A stretch of DNA of 64,000 nt from Frateuria_A sp049727805. GTDB taxonomy: Bacteria; Pseudomonadota; Gammaproteobacteria; Xanthomonadales; Rhodanobacteraceae. The notes under the pieces are model-generated. The model had not been told where the DNA came from. It did no database searches and saw nothing but the letters and a program-made list of their open reading frames with translations. The translations under genes and the position numbers were made by a program. Where the stretch lies: the NCBI RefSeq assembly GCF_049727805.1, contig NZ_JBCNYA010000016.1:22770-86769 (forward strand), given 5' to 3'. Of the stretch, positions 8,453 through 17,264 are shown piece by piece; within the stretch, counting starts at the first letter, position 1, and every line of letters begins with the position of its first letter.

Positions 8453-9859
8453 TCAGGCGGGTTCCACCCATAGCAACAGGCCTTCACGGCGCACCACCCG
8501 CACGCGGGCGCCGGCAGGCAGCGCCACGGCGCAATGCACGCGCCATCGCTCGCCCTGGACGACTGCCCAGCCTTCGCCGCCTGCACCCACCGGTTGCAGC
8601 AGTTCGCCGAAGGTCGCCTGGATCGACTGCCCGCCGCTGAAGTGCGGAGCGGCCCGCGCGCGCATCGCCAGGCGCAGCAGCACACCGAGCCCCAGCACCG
8701 CACAGCACGCGATGCCCGCGATCACGCCCACGTTGACCGCATAGCCGGGCACGCCCGTGCGGAACAGCATGATCGAGCCGATGACGAACGCGATCACGCC
8801 GCCGATGCCCCATGCGCCCACGCTCGGATTGAACGCCTCGGCCAGCAACAAGCCGATGCCCAGCGCCATCAGCGCCAGTCCCGCGTAGTTCACCGGCAGC
8901 AATTGCAGCGCATAGAGGCCGATCAGCAGACAGATGCCGCCGGTGATGCCAGGCAGCAGCGCACCAGGATGGAACGCCTCCAGGACGAGCCCGTAGATGC
9001 CCGCCAGCAGCAGCATGTAGGCGATGGTCGGATTGGTGATGGTGGCGAGGAAGCGGTTGCGCCAGTCCGGCGCGTAGTCGCGCAGCGGCAGGCCTGCCAG
9101 ATGGAGAGTCCGTACACGCTCGCCGACGCGTACCGTGCGGCCGTCGGCCTGCGCCAGCAGCGCCGCGGCGTCGGCGGCGACGAAGTCGATCACGTGCTTG
9201 TCCATCGCCTCGCTGGCGGTCAGCGTGGCCGCACCCCGCACCGCCCGTTCGGCCCATGCCGCGTTGCGTCCGCGCAGTTGCGCCAGCGAACGGATGTAGG
9301 CGACCGCGTCGTTGAGGACCTTGTCCGACTCGGCATCCGGGCCCTGCCCGGGCGTCGGCTTGCCGCCTTCCTTCGATGCGCCACTGCTGTTCGACGACGC
9401 TGGCTGGTCGCCTGCGGCCGGCTGCGGCATGGGTGTGCCGCCGCCGAGCGACACCGGCGTGGCGGCGCCAAGATGGGTGGCCGGCGCCATCGCGGCGATG
9501 TGGCAGGCGTACAGGATGTAGGTGCCGGCGGAAGCCGCGCGCGCGCCACCGGGTGCCACATAGCCGAGCACCGGCACGTCCGAGGCGAGGATGTCGGCGA
9601 TGACCGGCCGCATCGAATCAGCCAGGCCGCCGGGCGTGTCCATCTGCAGCACGATCGCCGCGGCACCTTCGGCCGTGGCGCGCCGCATCGCGGTGTCCAC
9701 GTACTCGGCGGCCGCCGGACCGATCGGGCCGGTCAGCTCGATCCGCGCCACGAACCCATCGGTACGCGGGCTACCGGCGGGCGGCTCGGAGGCGAACACC
9801 CCCAGGCCCGCTGCCAGGAGGAGCGCGGTACTCCACAAGGTCCATGCCCGTCGCGCCAT
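8453..9859 (-). CDS. nfeD: NfeD family membrane-bound serine protease
   Basis: A 468-residue full-length NfeD (1510-N type). It has a signal peptide (TLWSTALLLAAGLGVFA), a ClpP/crotonase-like protease domain (MDTPGGLADSM; nucleophile Ser near 110 in GGARAASAGTYI; likely catalytic Lys in SDKVLNDA), four or more membrane helices around residues 270-390 and a C-terminal OB-fold NfeD domain. A Pro/Gly/Ser-rich insertion around residues 150-180 lies between the Ser and Lys motifs. The ATG is preceded by GGGAGG at about 9 bases. It is translated just before the slipin gene. Confidence 0.93.
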   Translation of the reverse strand: MARRAWTLWSTALLLAAGLGVFASEPPAGSPRTDGFVARIELTGPIGPAAAEYVDTAMRRATAEGAAAIVLQMDTPGGLADSMRPVIADILASDVPVLGYVAPGGARAASAGTYILYACHIAAMAPATHLGAATPVSLGGGTPMPQPAAGDQPASSNSSGASKEGGKPTPGQGPDAESDKVLNDAVAYIRSLAQLRGRNAAWAERAVRGAATLTASEAMDKHVIDFVAADAAALLAQADGRTVRVGERVRTLHLAGLPLRDYAPDWRNRFLATITNPTIAYMLLLAGIYGLVLEAFHPGALLPGITGGICLLIGLYALQLLPVNYAGLALMALGIGLLLAEAFNPSVGAWGIGGVIAFVIGSIMLFRTGVPGYAVNVGVIAGIACCAVLGLGVLLRLAMRARAAPHFSGGQSIQATFGELLQPVGAGGEGWAVVQGERWRVHCAVALPAGARVRVVRREGLLLWVEPA

Positions 9860-10109
9860 GGCACATGCCTCCCGTAACGGCCATGCCACTGTGCACCGGG
9901 CAATCTGGTTTTCGCGTTAAGCCAGTCGGTGGTTGTCCGCTTGTCGCGACGTGAGCCGAGGCGGCTCCGTCGGATTCCATGCAGGCTTCAAGAGGGACGC
10001 CGGCATGATGGGAAAGTCGGATCGGTTCACCATCCGGCCCTCTGCCGCTTGCCAGGTCGATCCCCGTTCGCTCTCATCGGTGCCATCGACAAGAGGAGGC
10101 CATGCGCCA

Positions 10110-11327
10110 ATGAAATCCCCGTTCATTCCCCTCGTGTTGCTGTTCGTGGTGGCTGCTGCACTGCCCGCATCCGCCCAGTCGATCTATCAGTACCGGGCGC
10201 AGCAGCCGCGCTGGATCAGCCCGGAAAACCGCACGTCGGCTCCCGGCGCCGGTGCGCTGGAGAACCGTGGCGCCAAGGGTCATGCGTTCGACTCGATCCC
10301 GGCCGGCCAGTCGCTGGAGCTGGGCCGGATCGAAGGTTCGGGCGTCATCCGCCGCCTCTGGATGACAGTGAGTGACCGCTCGCCACGCATGCTGCGCGCG
10401 CTGCGGCTGGACATCTACTGGGATGGCGCCAACACGCCGGCGGTATCGGTGCCGCTGGGCGATTTCTTCGGCCTGGGGCTGGATGGCGCCCGTCCGTTCG
10501 AGAGCGAGCTGTTCTCCAGCCCGGAGGGCCGCTCGTTCGTGAGCGTGGTGCCGATGCCGTTTCACCGCGGCGCGCGGCTGGTGGTACGCAACGAATCGGG
10601 CACCGACCTCGACGCCATCTTCTACGACATCGACTACACCCGCGAGCCGGTGGGCCCGGACGCGCTCTACTTCCACGCGAGCTGGCATCGCCAGAATCCG
10701 ACCACGCTGGGCGAGGACTTCCGCATCCTGCCCAGGGTGCAGGGCCGCGGCCGCTACCTGGGCGCAAGCATCGCGGTGGTCGGCAGTCCGGCGTACGGCG
10801 ACAGCTGGTTCGGCGAGGGCGAGGTGAAGGTCTTCCTCGACGGTGACCGCGAGCACCCCACCCTGGCGGGCACCGGCACCGAGGACTACGTGGGCTCGGG
10901 CTACGGCCTGGAGCGGCCCTACGCGCAGCGCAACGAAGGCCTGCTCGTGGCGAACCCAAAGGCCGGCCACTGGCTCTTCTATCGCCTGCACCTGCCCGAC
11001 CCCATCTATTTCAGCCGCGACTGCGAAGTGCGCCTGCAGCAGATCGGCGGCGCGCCGCGGACCAAGGTGCTTGCCTTGCAAAAGGCCGGCGTGCCGCTGC
11101 GCCCGGTGACGCTGGACCCAGGCGGACGGGCGCACTTCGTCCAGTTGCTGGACGGCAAACCGCACACGCTGGACGACCCGGACCTGCCCGACGGCTGGAC
11201 CAACTTCTACCGTCGCGACGACGTGGCCGCTACCGTGTACTACTACCTCGACCGCCCGGATGCGCCACCCGGCGAGACGCTCGCGCCGGTGGCCCAGCGC
11301 GTGGCCGGGATCCTCAGGACGCCCTGA
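10110..11327 (+). CDS. Secreted GH172 (DUF2961) glycoside hydrolase
   Basis: A 405-residue protein with a signal peptide (PLVLLFVVAAALPASA, then QS) and a DUF2961/GH172 fold throughout. The conserved acidic motifs are seen: GEGEVKVFLDGD with a Glu near 236 and GTGTEDYVGSGYG with Glu near 258, matching the catalytic glutamates of the family. GH172 includes fructofuranosidase/difructose-anhydride enzymes and D-arabinofuranosidases, so a furanoside substrate is plausible. The ribosome site GAGGAGG lies 10 bases upstream. A three-codon ATG frame at 10102 overlaps the start. It precedes, on the opposite strand, a GH2-GH27 operon. Confidence 0.9.
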   Translation: MKSPFIPLVLLFVVAAALPASAQSIYQYRAQQPRWISPENRTSAPGAGALENRGAKGHAFDSIPAGQSLELGRIEGSGVIRRLWMTVSDRSPRMLRALRLDIYWDGANTPAVSVPLGDFFGLGLDGARPFESELFSSPEGRSFVSVVPMPFHRGARLVVRNESGTDLDAIFYDIDYTREPVGPDALYFHASWHRQNPTTLGEDFRILPRVQGRGRYLGASIAVVGSPAYGDSWFGEGEVKVFLDGDREHPTLAGTGTEDYVGSGYGLERPYAQRNEGLLVANPKAGHWLFYRLHLPDPIYFSRDCEVRLQQIGGAPRTKVLALQKAGVPLRPVTLDPGGRAHFVQLLDGKPHTLDDPDLPDGWTNFYRRDDVAATVYYYLDRPDAPPGETLAPVAQRVAGILRTP

Positions 11328-11568
11328 GCATGGGGCTAGCTTGCCCTGGCCCCCTGATGACGCTCACGGCCAGCACACCCAATGCGGGAGCGCGCGTTGC
11401 TGCGGCTGGACCGCACAGGAGACGCAGGAGGGCGACCGCCTGCGTCGTTCCGCGGCCGTCTTGTTCGTCGATGGCCGCGACGGCGGTCGCCACCCTGCCG
11501 GTGCCGGGCGCCTGCCGGGGGCACGGCAGCGAAGCAGGCACGGTCTCCCCTGCATGCCGCCTCAGGTC

Positions 11569-12783
11569 TCAGCGCAAGGTCCCATGCGCTCCCGGCCACA
11601 CGCGGAACATCGCGACGGCGTGGGTCGGCACGCTCGCCTCGATGCGGCCGTCGCCGCGGGCCTGGGTGTGTTTCCAGAGGTCGCGGACGGTGTAGCTGCC
11701 GGCCGCCTTTGCGCCGATCTCGCGCGCGGTGGCGGCGATGGATACCGGGCCGCGCCCTCGGTTGAGCAGGATCACCGCCACCGAACCGTCAGACATCGGC
11801 TTGGCCCATACCTCGGTGTCGCCGTCGTCGCGCAGCTTGGCCCCTTGGCGGCTGCCCCAGTCCTGGTCGACGGCGATGACCTCGCGGTTGGTGAGGACGG
11901 CGCGCACCTCGTTGGACAGATGGCGCAGGTCGTTGCCGGCGATCAGCGGTGCGTTGAGCAAGGCCCACAGGCTGAAATGCGCGCGGTTCTCGTCGTCGGT
12001 GAGGTAGCCGTTGCCGACCTCGAGCATGTCCGGATCGTTCCAGGCGCCCGGGTGCGAGGTGCCGGCGAGCGCCGCCTGCTGGTCGAGGATGTCCAGGATG
12101 CCCTGCGGATAGCCGTTGGCCGGCTGGTCGGTCGCCCAGCGCGGGGTGATGTCCTGGGTGGTGCGCCACAGGTTGCCGATGGCCGGCGCCCAGTCCCACG
12201 GCGATTCGTTGCCCCACTCGCAGATGCTGTAGACGATGGCGCGACCGCTTCGAGCAAGCGCTTCGCGCATGGCGGTGTAGCGCTGCGGGTAGGTCTGGCC
12301 CCGCTTGTCGCCGCAGTTGTCGTACTTGAGGTAATCCACGCCCCAGCGTGCGAACTGCGCGGCATCTTCCTTTTCGTGGCCGATGCTGCCGGGATAGCCG
12401 GCGCAGGTGGTGGCGCCGGCCGATTCGTAGATGCCCAGCTTCAGGCCCTTGCGGTGCACGTAGTCGGCCACCGCCGCGATGCCGTGCGGGAACTTCGCCG
12501 GGTCCGGCACCAGCTCGCCATGCGCGCCGCGCTGCTTGAGCAGCCAGCAATCGTCGATGTTGACGTAGGTGTAGCCGGCCTCCTTCATGCCGGAGGCGAC
12601 CATGGCGTCGGCCGTGGCCTCCACCAGGTCGGCGCTGACGTCGCAGTGGAAACTGTTCCAGCTGTTCCAGCCCATCGGCGGCGTGCGCGCCAGGCCGTTG
12701 TCCAGGGCGCGGACCGGCATGGCCGCAAGGGTGGCCAGAAGCACCGCGAAGGCTGCGATGAAAACCTTGTGCCGCATCGACAT
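11569..12783 (-). CDS. Secreted alpha-galactosidase, GH27
   Basis: A 404-residue GH27 enzyme that removes terminal alpha-galactosyl residues. After a signal peptide (FIAAFAVLLATLAAMPVRA) come TPPMGWNSWNSFHCD, NIDDCWL, DPAKFPHGI and YLKYDNCG, whose Asp is the catalytic nucleophile. AWNDPDMLEVG carries the acid/base Asp. A C-terminal beta-sandwich follows. The family normally acts on melibiose- and galactomannan-type substrates. Start at MSMRHK; an internal ATG 6 bases later is possible. It lies 41 bases downstream of the GH2 gene on the same strand, so the two are probably cotranscribed for periplasmic glycan breakdown. Confidence 0.94.
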   Translation of the reverse strand: MSMRHKVFIAAFAVLLATLAAMPVRALDNGLARTPPMGWNSWNSFHCDVSADLVEATADAMVASGMKEAGYTYVNIDDCWLLKQRGAHGELVPDPAKFPHGIAAVADYVHRKGLKLGIYESAGATTCAGYPGSIGHEKEDAAQFARWGVDYLKYDNCGDKRGQTYPQRYTAMREALARSGRAIVYSICEWGNESPWDWAPAIGNLWRTTQDITPRWATDQPANGYPQGILDILDQQAALAGTSHPGAWNDPDMLEVGNGYLTDDENRAHFSLWALLNAPLIAGNDLRHLSNEVRAVLTNREVIAVDQDWGSRQGAKLRDDGDTEVWAKPMSDGSVAVILLNRGRGPVSIAATAREIGAKAAGSYTVRDLWKHTQARGDGRIEASVPTHAVAMFRVWPGAHGTLR

Positions 12784-12824
12784 GGTCGTGTTCCCGTAAG
12801 CGGACGGAATGGAGTTGTCCGGCG

Positions 12825-14702
12825 TCAGTGCGCCGAACCGGCCTCGATCACCGCGCGGTTGATCGCGCGCACGCGCTGCTCGTCCACCTTCTCGACCTTG
12901 CGGTCATAGGTGAACAGACCGTTGTGCTCGCCCTCGACGTCGGTAATCTGCGTATAGACGCTGCCGGACAGGCCGCGCGGCACGCCCTTGTCACGCAGCA
13001 CCGCGGTATTGGCGACGTAGCCGTCGTCGAGCGCGGCGCGATCCTTCACCGCGCCGTAGGGGTTGATCGGCGTGCCTGGCCAGACGTGTCCGGCAATGCC
13101 CAGCGTCAGGCCGCCGTGCTCGCCGTCGATCGCGGCACGGGTGGCGTCCGGCTCGGGCGTGCCCGGACCCTGGTAGTCGTGCACGTCGATGATGTCGCCG
13201 CCGCCGGGATCGCCCTTGGTGTCGCAGCAGTTGTAGCCGCTGCGCTCGTCGACCAGGCGCGAGGGATCGAGCCGCTTCACCTGCGCGGCAACGTCGCGCG
13301 CGGCCTGCAGGCTCCACTGTCCCCAGCCTTCGTTGAACGGGATCCAGCCGATGATCGACGGTACGCCGCGCAACTGCTGCACCATCGCCGCCACCTCGGC
13401 GCGGAAGTTGCTGCGTGCCGCTTCGCCGAGCTTGTCGTTGCGGCCGTTGGGCAACGCCGGCGCATCCTGCCAGACCATCAGGCCGAGGCGGTCGGTCCAG
13501 TAGTACCAGCGTGCCGGCTCGACCTTGATGTGCTTGCGGATGGTGTTGAAGCCCAGGTCCTTGGTCTTCTGGATGTCGAACTTCAGGGCCGCGTCGGTGG
13601 GCGCGGTGTAGATGCCGTCCGGCCAGTAGCCCTGATCCAGGGTCGCCAGCAGGAAGGTCGGTTTGCCGTTGAGCACGATGCGGTTGCGGCCATCGACCTT
13701 CTTCACGGCGATGGTGCGCAATCCCGCGTAGCTCTCCACGCGATCGACGGTCTTGCCCCGGCGCAGCTCGGCGCGCACGGTGTACAGGAACGGATCGTCC
13801 GGACTCCACGTGCGCGGATGCGCGACTTCGAGATCCAGTGGCTTGCCGGCCGGCCCGCTCGCGTGGCCGACCGCCTTGCCGGCGGCATAGGCGGTGACGG
13901 TCAGCGTGGCGCCTTGTGCATCGCCGTCGATGCCCGGCTCGACCGTGAAACCATCGAGCGTCGGCGTCGGCACCAGGGTCAGCGCCGCCAGGCTGGTGGC
14001 CGGCACCGGTTCCAGCCACACCGTCTGCCAGATGCCGGAAGCGGCGGTGTAGAAGATGCCCTCGGGCTTCAGGCGCTGCTTGCCGACCGGCACGTCGGCG
14101 CCGTCCACCGGCGCGTGCACGGCGACGACGATCTCCTGTGGGCCTTCCTTGCGCAATGCATCGGTGATGTCGGCCCCGAACGCGGTATAGCCGTCCGTGT
14201 GGTGCGCGACCTTCGTGCCGTTGACGTAGACCGTCGCCTCGTAGTTCACCGCGCCGAAGTTCAGCCGCACGCGGCCGCCGTCGGCGGTGTAGTCGGCCGG
14301 GATCTCGACCTGCCGGCGGTAGAGCATGTCGTCGGCGTGCTTCTGTACGCCGGAGAGCACCGACTCGACGGGAAACGGCACCAGGATGCGGCCGGCCAGC
14401 GACTTGCCGAAGGCCGGCTTCGCGGCACCGTGGGTCGCCTCGTACTGCCACAGGCCGTTGAGGTTCATCCACCGCGGATGCGCCAGCGAGGGACGTGCGA
14501 GCTGCGGGCGCGGGTAGTCCGGCAACGCGTTGTCCGGCGATACCTTGGACGTCCAGGGTGTCGCCAGCGGCGCACGCAGGCCGCTCCAGGTGATGTTTGC
14601 ATCCGTTGCCGACGCCGTGGACGACATCGCCGCAGTTGCCGTGATGGCCGCCAGCGCGACCCATGCCATGGCGCGGCTGCGCGCCCGTGCATTGCCCGTC
14701 AT
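12825..14702 (-). CDS. Secreted GH2 family glycosidase (beta-galactosidase-like)
   Basis: A 625-residue GH2 protein. The Sec signal (AMAWVALAAITATAAMSSTA) is followed by a jelly-roll sugar-binding domain (ADDMLYRRQVEIP, LNFGAVNYEATVYVNG), an immunoglobulin-like domain and a TIM barrel. The acid/base Glu is in WIPFNEGWGQW. A probable nucleophile Glu is in IDGEHGGL followed by GHVW, as in the GEFGG...GHxW variant of secreted GH2 enzymes. The ATG follows GGGAGG at 7 bases, excluding the longer upstream frame. First gene of the GH2-GH27 operon. The exact sugar (galactose, glucuronic acid, mannose) is not predictable. Confidence 0.92.
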   Translation of the reverse strand: MTGNARARSRAMAWVALAAITATAAMSSTASATDANITWSGLRAPLATPWTSKVSPDNALPDYPRPQLARPSLAHPRWMNLNGLWQYEATHGAAKPAFGKSLAGRILVPFPVESVLSGVQKHADDMLYRRQVEIPADYTADGGRVRLNFGAVNYEATVYVNGTKVAHHTDGYTAFGADITDALRKEGPQEIVVAVHAPVDGADVPVGKQRLKPEGIFYTAASGIWQTVWLEPVPATSLAALTLVPTPTLDGFTVEPGIDGDAQGATLTVTAYAAGKAVGHASGPAGKPLDLEVAHPRTWSPDDPFLYTVRAELRRGKTVDRVESYAGLRTIAVKKVDGRNRIVLNGKPTFLLATLDQGYWPDGIYTAPTDAALKFDIQKTKDLGFNTIRKHIKVEPARWYYWTDRLGLMVWQDAPALPNGRNDKLGEAARSNFRAEVAAMVQQLRGVPSIIGWIPFNEGWGQWSLQAARDVAAQVKRLDPSRLVDERSGYNCCDTKGDPGGGDIIDVHDYQGPGTPEPDATRAAIDGEHGGLTLGIAGHVWPGTPINPYGAVKDRAALDDGYVANTAVLRDKGVPRGLSGSVYTQITDVEGEHNGLFTYDRKVEKVDEQRVRAINRAVIEAGSAH

Positions 14703-14929
14703 CGATCGCCTCCCTCTGCCATGCGAACGCGCCGGCCGTGCAGGCGCATCCGGCGAAGGTGGTCGATTGTCATACAAAAAGCCAGCGTCGCAATGTGAAC
14801 CGGTCGCCCGTCAGGCCACGAAGTGATTCAATTCGTTCCGGTAGCTGGAACCCGGATGCCGGACCGACGGCGTTCCGGCACGCCCCTGTAACACGAACCT
14901 TCGCCACCATCCGGAACGGAGAACGCATC

Positions 14930-15526
14930 ATGGGCCTTGCCTCGCTTCGCACTCTGCTGCTGCCCTGCGCCGTGACGCTGCTGTCCGTGCCCCAGCTCGC
15001 CGCCGCCCGAGGCATGACCGCCACCAGCTCCACGGCGCCGGGCGCCAGCACCGTGAGCACCCCCGCTTCACCAGCCGCGCGACCGGCCGACGTGGCATCG
15101 ATGGACGCGATCATGAACGCGGTCTATGACGTGATCTCCGGTCCCGCCGGCCAGCCGCGCGACTGGGATCGCCTGCGCTCGCTGTTCGTTCCGGGCGCAC
15201 GGCTGATTCCCGCGCATACCGGCAAGGACGACGTCACCATGACGCGCGTGCTGAGCGTGGAGGACTACATCCGGCTGGGCGAGCCCATCGTCAGGAAGGA
15301 GGGCTTCTTCGAACGCGAGGTGCATCGCACGGTGGATCGGTTCGGCAATATCGCGCAGGTGTTCGACACCTACGAGTCGCGCCACGCGGCGACCGACGCC
15401 AAACCGTTCCAGCGCGGCATCAACAGCTTCCAGTTGCTGTTCGACGGCCACCGCTGGTGGATCGTCACGATCTACTGGCAGGCCGAGCGGCCGGACCTGC
15501 CGATCCCGAAACAGTACGGCGGCTGA
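14930..15526 (+). CDS. Secreted NTF2/SnoaL-like protein
   Basis: A 198-residue protein with a signal peptide (LRTLLLPCAVTLLSVPQLAAA). A Ser/Thr/Ala-rich linker (TATSSTAPGASTVSTPASPA) leads into a single SnoaL-like domain (DWDRLRSLFVPGARLIP ... GINSFQLLFDGHRWWIVTIYWQ). The pattern of a central F-H/R-W core and the terminal YW strand fits the nuclear-transport-factor-2 fold. Catalytic residues are not evident; it may bind a small molecule. GGAGA precedes the ATG by 7 bases. It is convergent with the DUF2200 gene, 21 bases apart. Confidence 0.82.
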   Translation: MGLASLRTLLLPCAVTLLSVPQLAAARGMTATSSTAPGASTVSTPASPAARPADVASMDAIMNAVYDVISGPAGQPRDWDRLRSLFVPGARLIPAHTGKDDVTMTRVLSVEDYIRLGEPIVRKEGFFEREVHRTVDRFGNIAQVFDTYESRHAATDAKPFQRGINSFQLLFDGHRWWIVTIYWQAERPDLPIPKQYGG

Positions 15527-15547
15527 TCCGGCCCGCCGGGCACCGCC

Positions 15548-15898
15548 TCACCGCCGCAGGATCTTCTCCATCGGTCGGCCCTTGGCAAGCTCGTCGACGA
15601 GCTTGTCCAGTTGGCGGATCCTGCGCATCAGCGGATGGTCGACCTCTTCCACCCGCACGCCGCAGACGGTGCCCGTGATCAATGCGGCATCCGGGTTGAA
15701 GGCCGGCGCCTGGGCGAAGAACGTTTCCAGGTCGCTGTCGCCCTCCACCTGCCTGCGCAGTCCCGCCGGCGTGTAGCCGGTGAGCCAGCAGATCACCTGG
15801 TCCAGCTCCTCCTGCAGGCGACCCTTGGACTGCGCCTTTTTCAGGTACATCGGGTACAGGCTGGCCCACTTGAGGGCGAAGACCTTTTCCTGGCGCAT
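15548..15898 (-). CDS. DUF2200 family protein
   Basis: A 116-residue cytoplasmic protein matching the DUF2200 pattern (VFALKWASLYPMYLKKAQSK ... ICWLTGYTPAGL ... EVDHPLMRRIRQLDKLVDEL). Function is unknown; members occur widely as short stand-alone proteins. It begins 14 bases after the stop of the VOC gene on the same strand and probably shares its transcript. The start is chosen as the ATG before RQEKVF; no strong ribosome site is visible, consistent with translational coupling. Confidence 0.88.
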   Translation of the reverse strand: MRQEKVFALKWASLYPMYLKKAQSKGRLQEELDQVICWLTGYTPAGLRRQVEGDSDLETFFAQAPAFNPDAALITGTVCGVRVEEVDHPLMRRIRQLDKLVDELAKGRPMEKILRR

Positions 15899-15912
15899 GC
15901 GCTCTGCGTGCC

Positions 15913-16329
15913 CTATGCCGACGCCTTCGCCTCGCAGTTGACCATCCAGCTCACGCCGAAACGGTCCACGCACATGCCGAAGCGTTCCGCCCAGAAGGTC
16001 TTCTCCAGCGGCATGGTGACCTGGCCGCCTTCGGAAATGCCGGCAAAAGCGCGCTCCGCTTCGGCCACGTCGCGGGCGTTGACCGACAGCGAGAAGCCGC
16101 CGAACGGCGTGCCGTACTGCGGCGGGCAGTCCGCGCCCATCAGCATCGACCCGTCGGGGAACTGCAGCGAGGCATGCATGATCTTGCTGCCGTCGCCATT
16201 CGGCGCCTGGTCCGCCATCGGCGATTCTCCCCAGGTCATGGAGAACATGCATTTCGCGCCGAACACCTGCTGGTAGAAATCGAAAGCGGCCTTGCAGTTG
16301 CCATTGGGGAAATTGAGGTAGGGGTTCAT
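15913..16329 (-). CDS. VOC family protein, PhnB-like
   Basis: A 138-residue vicinal-oxygen-chelate protein of the PhnB/YjdN group: MNPYLNFPNGNCKAAFDFYQ, FGAK, GGFSLSVNARDV, and the C-terminal FWAERFGMCVDRFGVSWMVN. Family members form beta-alpha-beta-beta-beta dimers and bind small ligands, but this subgroup mostly lacks a known reaction. GGGAGG precedes the ATG. It is the first gene of a two-gene unit with DUF2200 and is divergent from the motor cassette. Confidence 0.9.
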   Translation of the reverse strand: MNPYLNFPNGNCKAAFDFYQQVFGAKCMFSMTWGESPMADQAPNGDGSKIMHASLQFPDGSMLMGADCPPQYGTPFGGFSLSVNARDVAEAERAFAGISEGGQVTMPLEKTFWAERFGMCVDRFGVSWMVNCEAKASA

Positions 16330-16593
16330 GGCCAGCCTCCCTGGCGGATGACGGGACGGGAAATCGTGCGTGTCGGTCCGTTAAGGACGGGACATTGCCG
16401 CCTTACTTTATTGTCTCGCGGGCCCGGTGGACACGATCGTGCATCGCGCCTTCCGGATGGCGGACAGTCCGCGGGCCTGGCGTCCCGCGTCGCCGGTCGC
16501 CCGGCTTCCGCCCTTGCCGAAGGATCGCAGGACCCGGAGGCTGCCACGTTCGGACCTCGACCGCGCTAAACTGTTGGTTTTGCCCCGGAAACC

Positions 16594-17253
16594 ATGGCGC
16601 AAGCTGCACTCCGCCCGACGGTTCGCGGGCCCACGTTCATCCGTCTGCTGGCGCGACTGGCAGAACTCGACGTGGCCCCGTCCGGCCAGTCGCTGCCCGA
16701 CCAGTTGGGCCAGTGGCTGGACTGGAAGCACGCACTGTCGCTCGCCGCCGCACTCGACGGCCGACCGGCCGCGCCGGCGACGGCTGCCCCGGCGCCGGAC
16801 GACCTGCACGCCGAGTGCGCGCGGGCACGCGAGACGCTGGCGACGGCGATCCGGGACGAGCCGCTGCTCGCACCCGGCGCATCGGTGAGCGCCGAGCCGG
16901 ACTACGCCGCTTTCCGCGCGACCTACCTCGCCCGGCAGCGCGCCATGCAGGCCACCGTCGGCCGCCTGCGCGGCACGCTGCGCGACGCGCTCGCCCGGAC
17001 GCCGCCCGACCTGGCACGCCTGGCCGAGGTGGACGCGGTGATGGAGGCGGCGCTCACCCCGCACGAGCATGCCCTGCTCGCCCGGGTGCCGGAGCTGCTG
17101 GGGCAGCGCTTCGAACGGCTGCGCGCCGCCCGGCACGCCTCCCACCACTGGCTCGACGGCTTCCGTCGCGACGTGCAGGCCATGTTGCTGGCCGAGCTGG
17201 ATCTTCGTTTCCACCCGGTCGATGCGCTGCTCGCGGCGCTTCGCACCTCCTGA
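16594..17253 (+). CDS. DUF3348 protein, first gene of the motor cassette
   Basis: A 219-residue, mostly helical, soluble protein fitting DUF3348 (VRGPTFIRLLARLAELDV ... LGQWLDWKHALSLAAALD ... FRATYLARQRAMQATV ... MLLAELDLRFHPVDALLAAL). No membrane segment or catalytic motif is visible. It sits 11 bases upstream of the DUF802 gene and starts a four-gene unit with DUF802, OmpA and DUF2894 genes; these four domains are known to travel together in beta- and gammaproteobacteria. A role as a cytoplasmic partner of the membrane motor is inferred from this linkage alone. Confidence 0.9.
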   Translation: MAQAALRPTVRGPTFIRLLARLAELDVAPSGQSLPDQLGQWLDWKHALSLAAALDGRPAAPATAAPAPDDLHAECARARETLATAIRDEPLLAPGASVSAEPDYAAFRATYLARQRAMQATVGRLRGTLRDALARTPPDLARLAEVDAVMEAALTPHEHALLARVPELLGQRFERLRAARHASHHWLDGFRRDVQAMLLAELDLRFHPVDALLAALRTS

Positions 17254-17264
17254 CGCGGTACTCC

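Noticed and set aside
10102..10113. Three-codon upstream frame (ATG CGC CAA TGA) overlapping the GH172 start
   Set aside because: Its distance to the GAGGAGG site is only 2 bases, so it is poorly placed for initiation; chance overlap is simpler.
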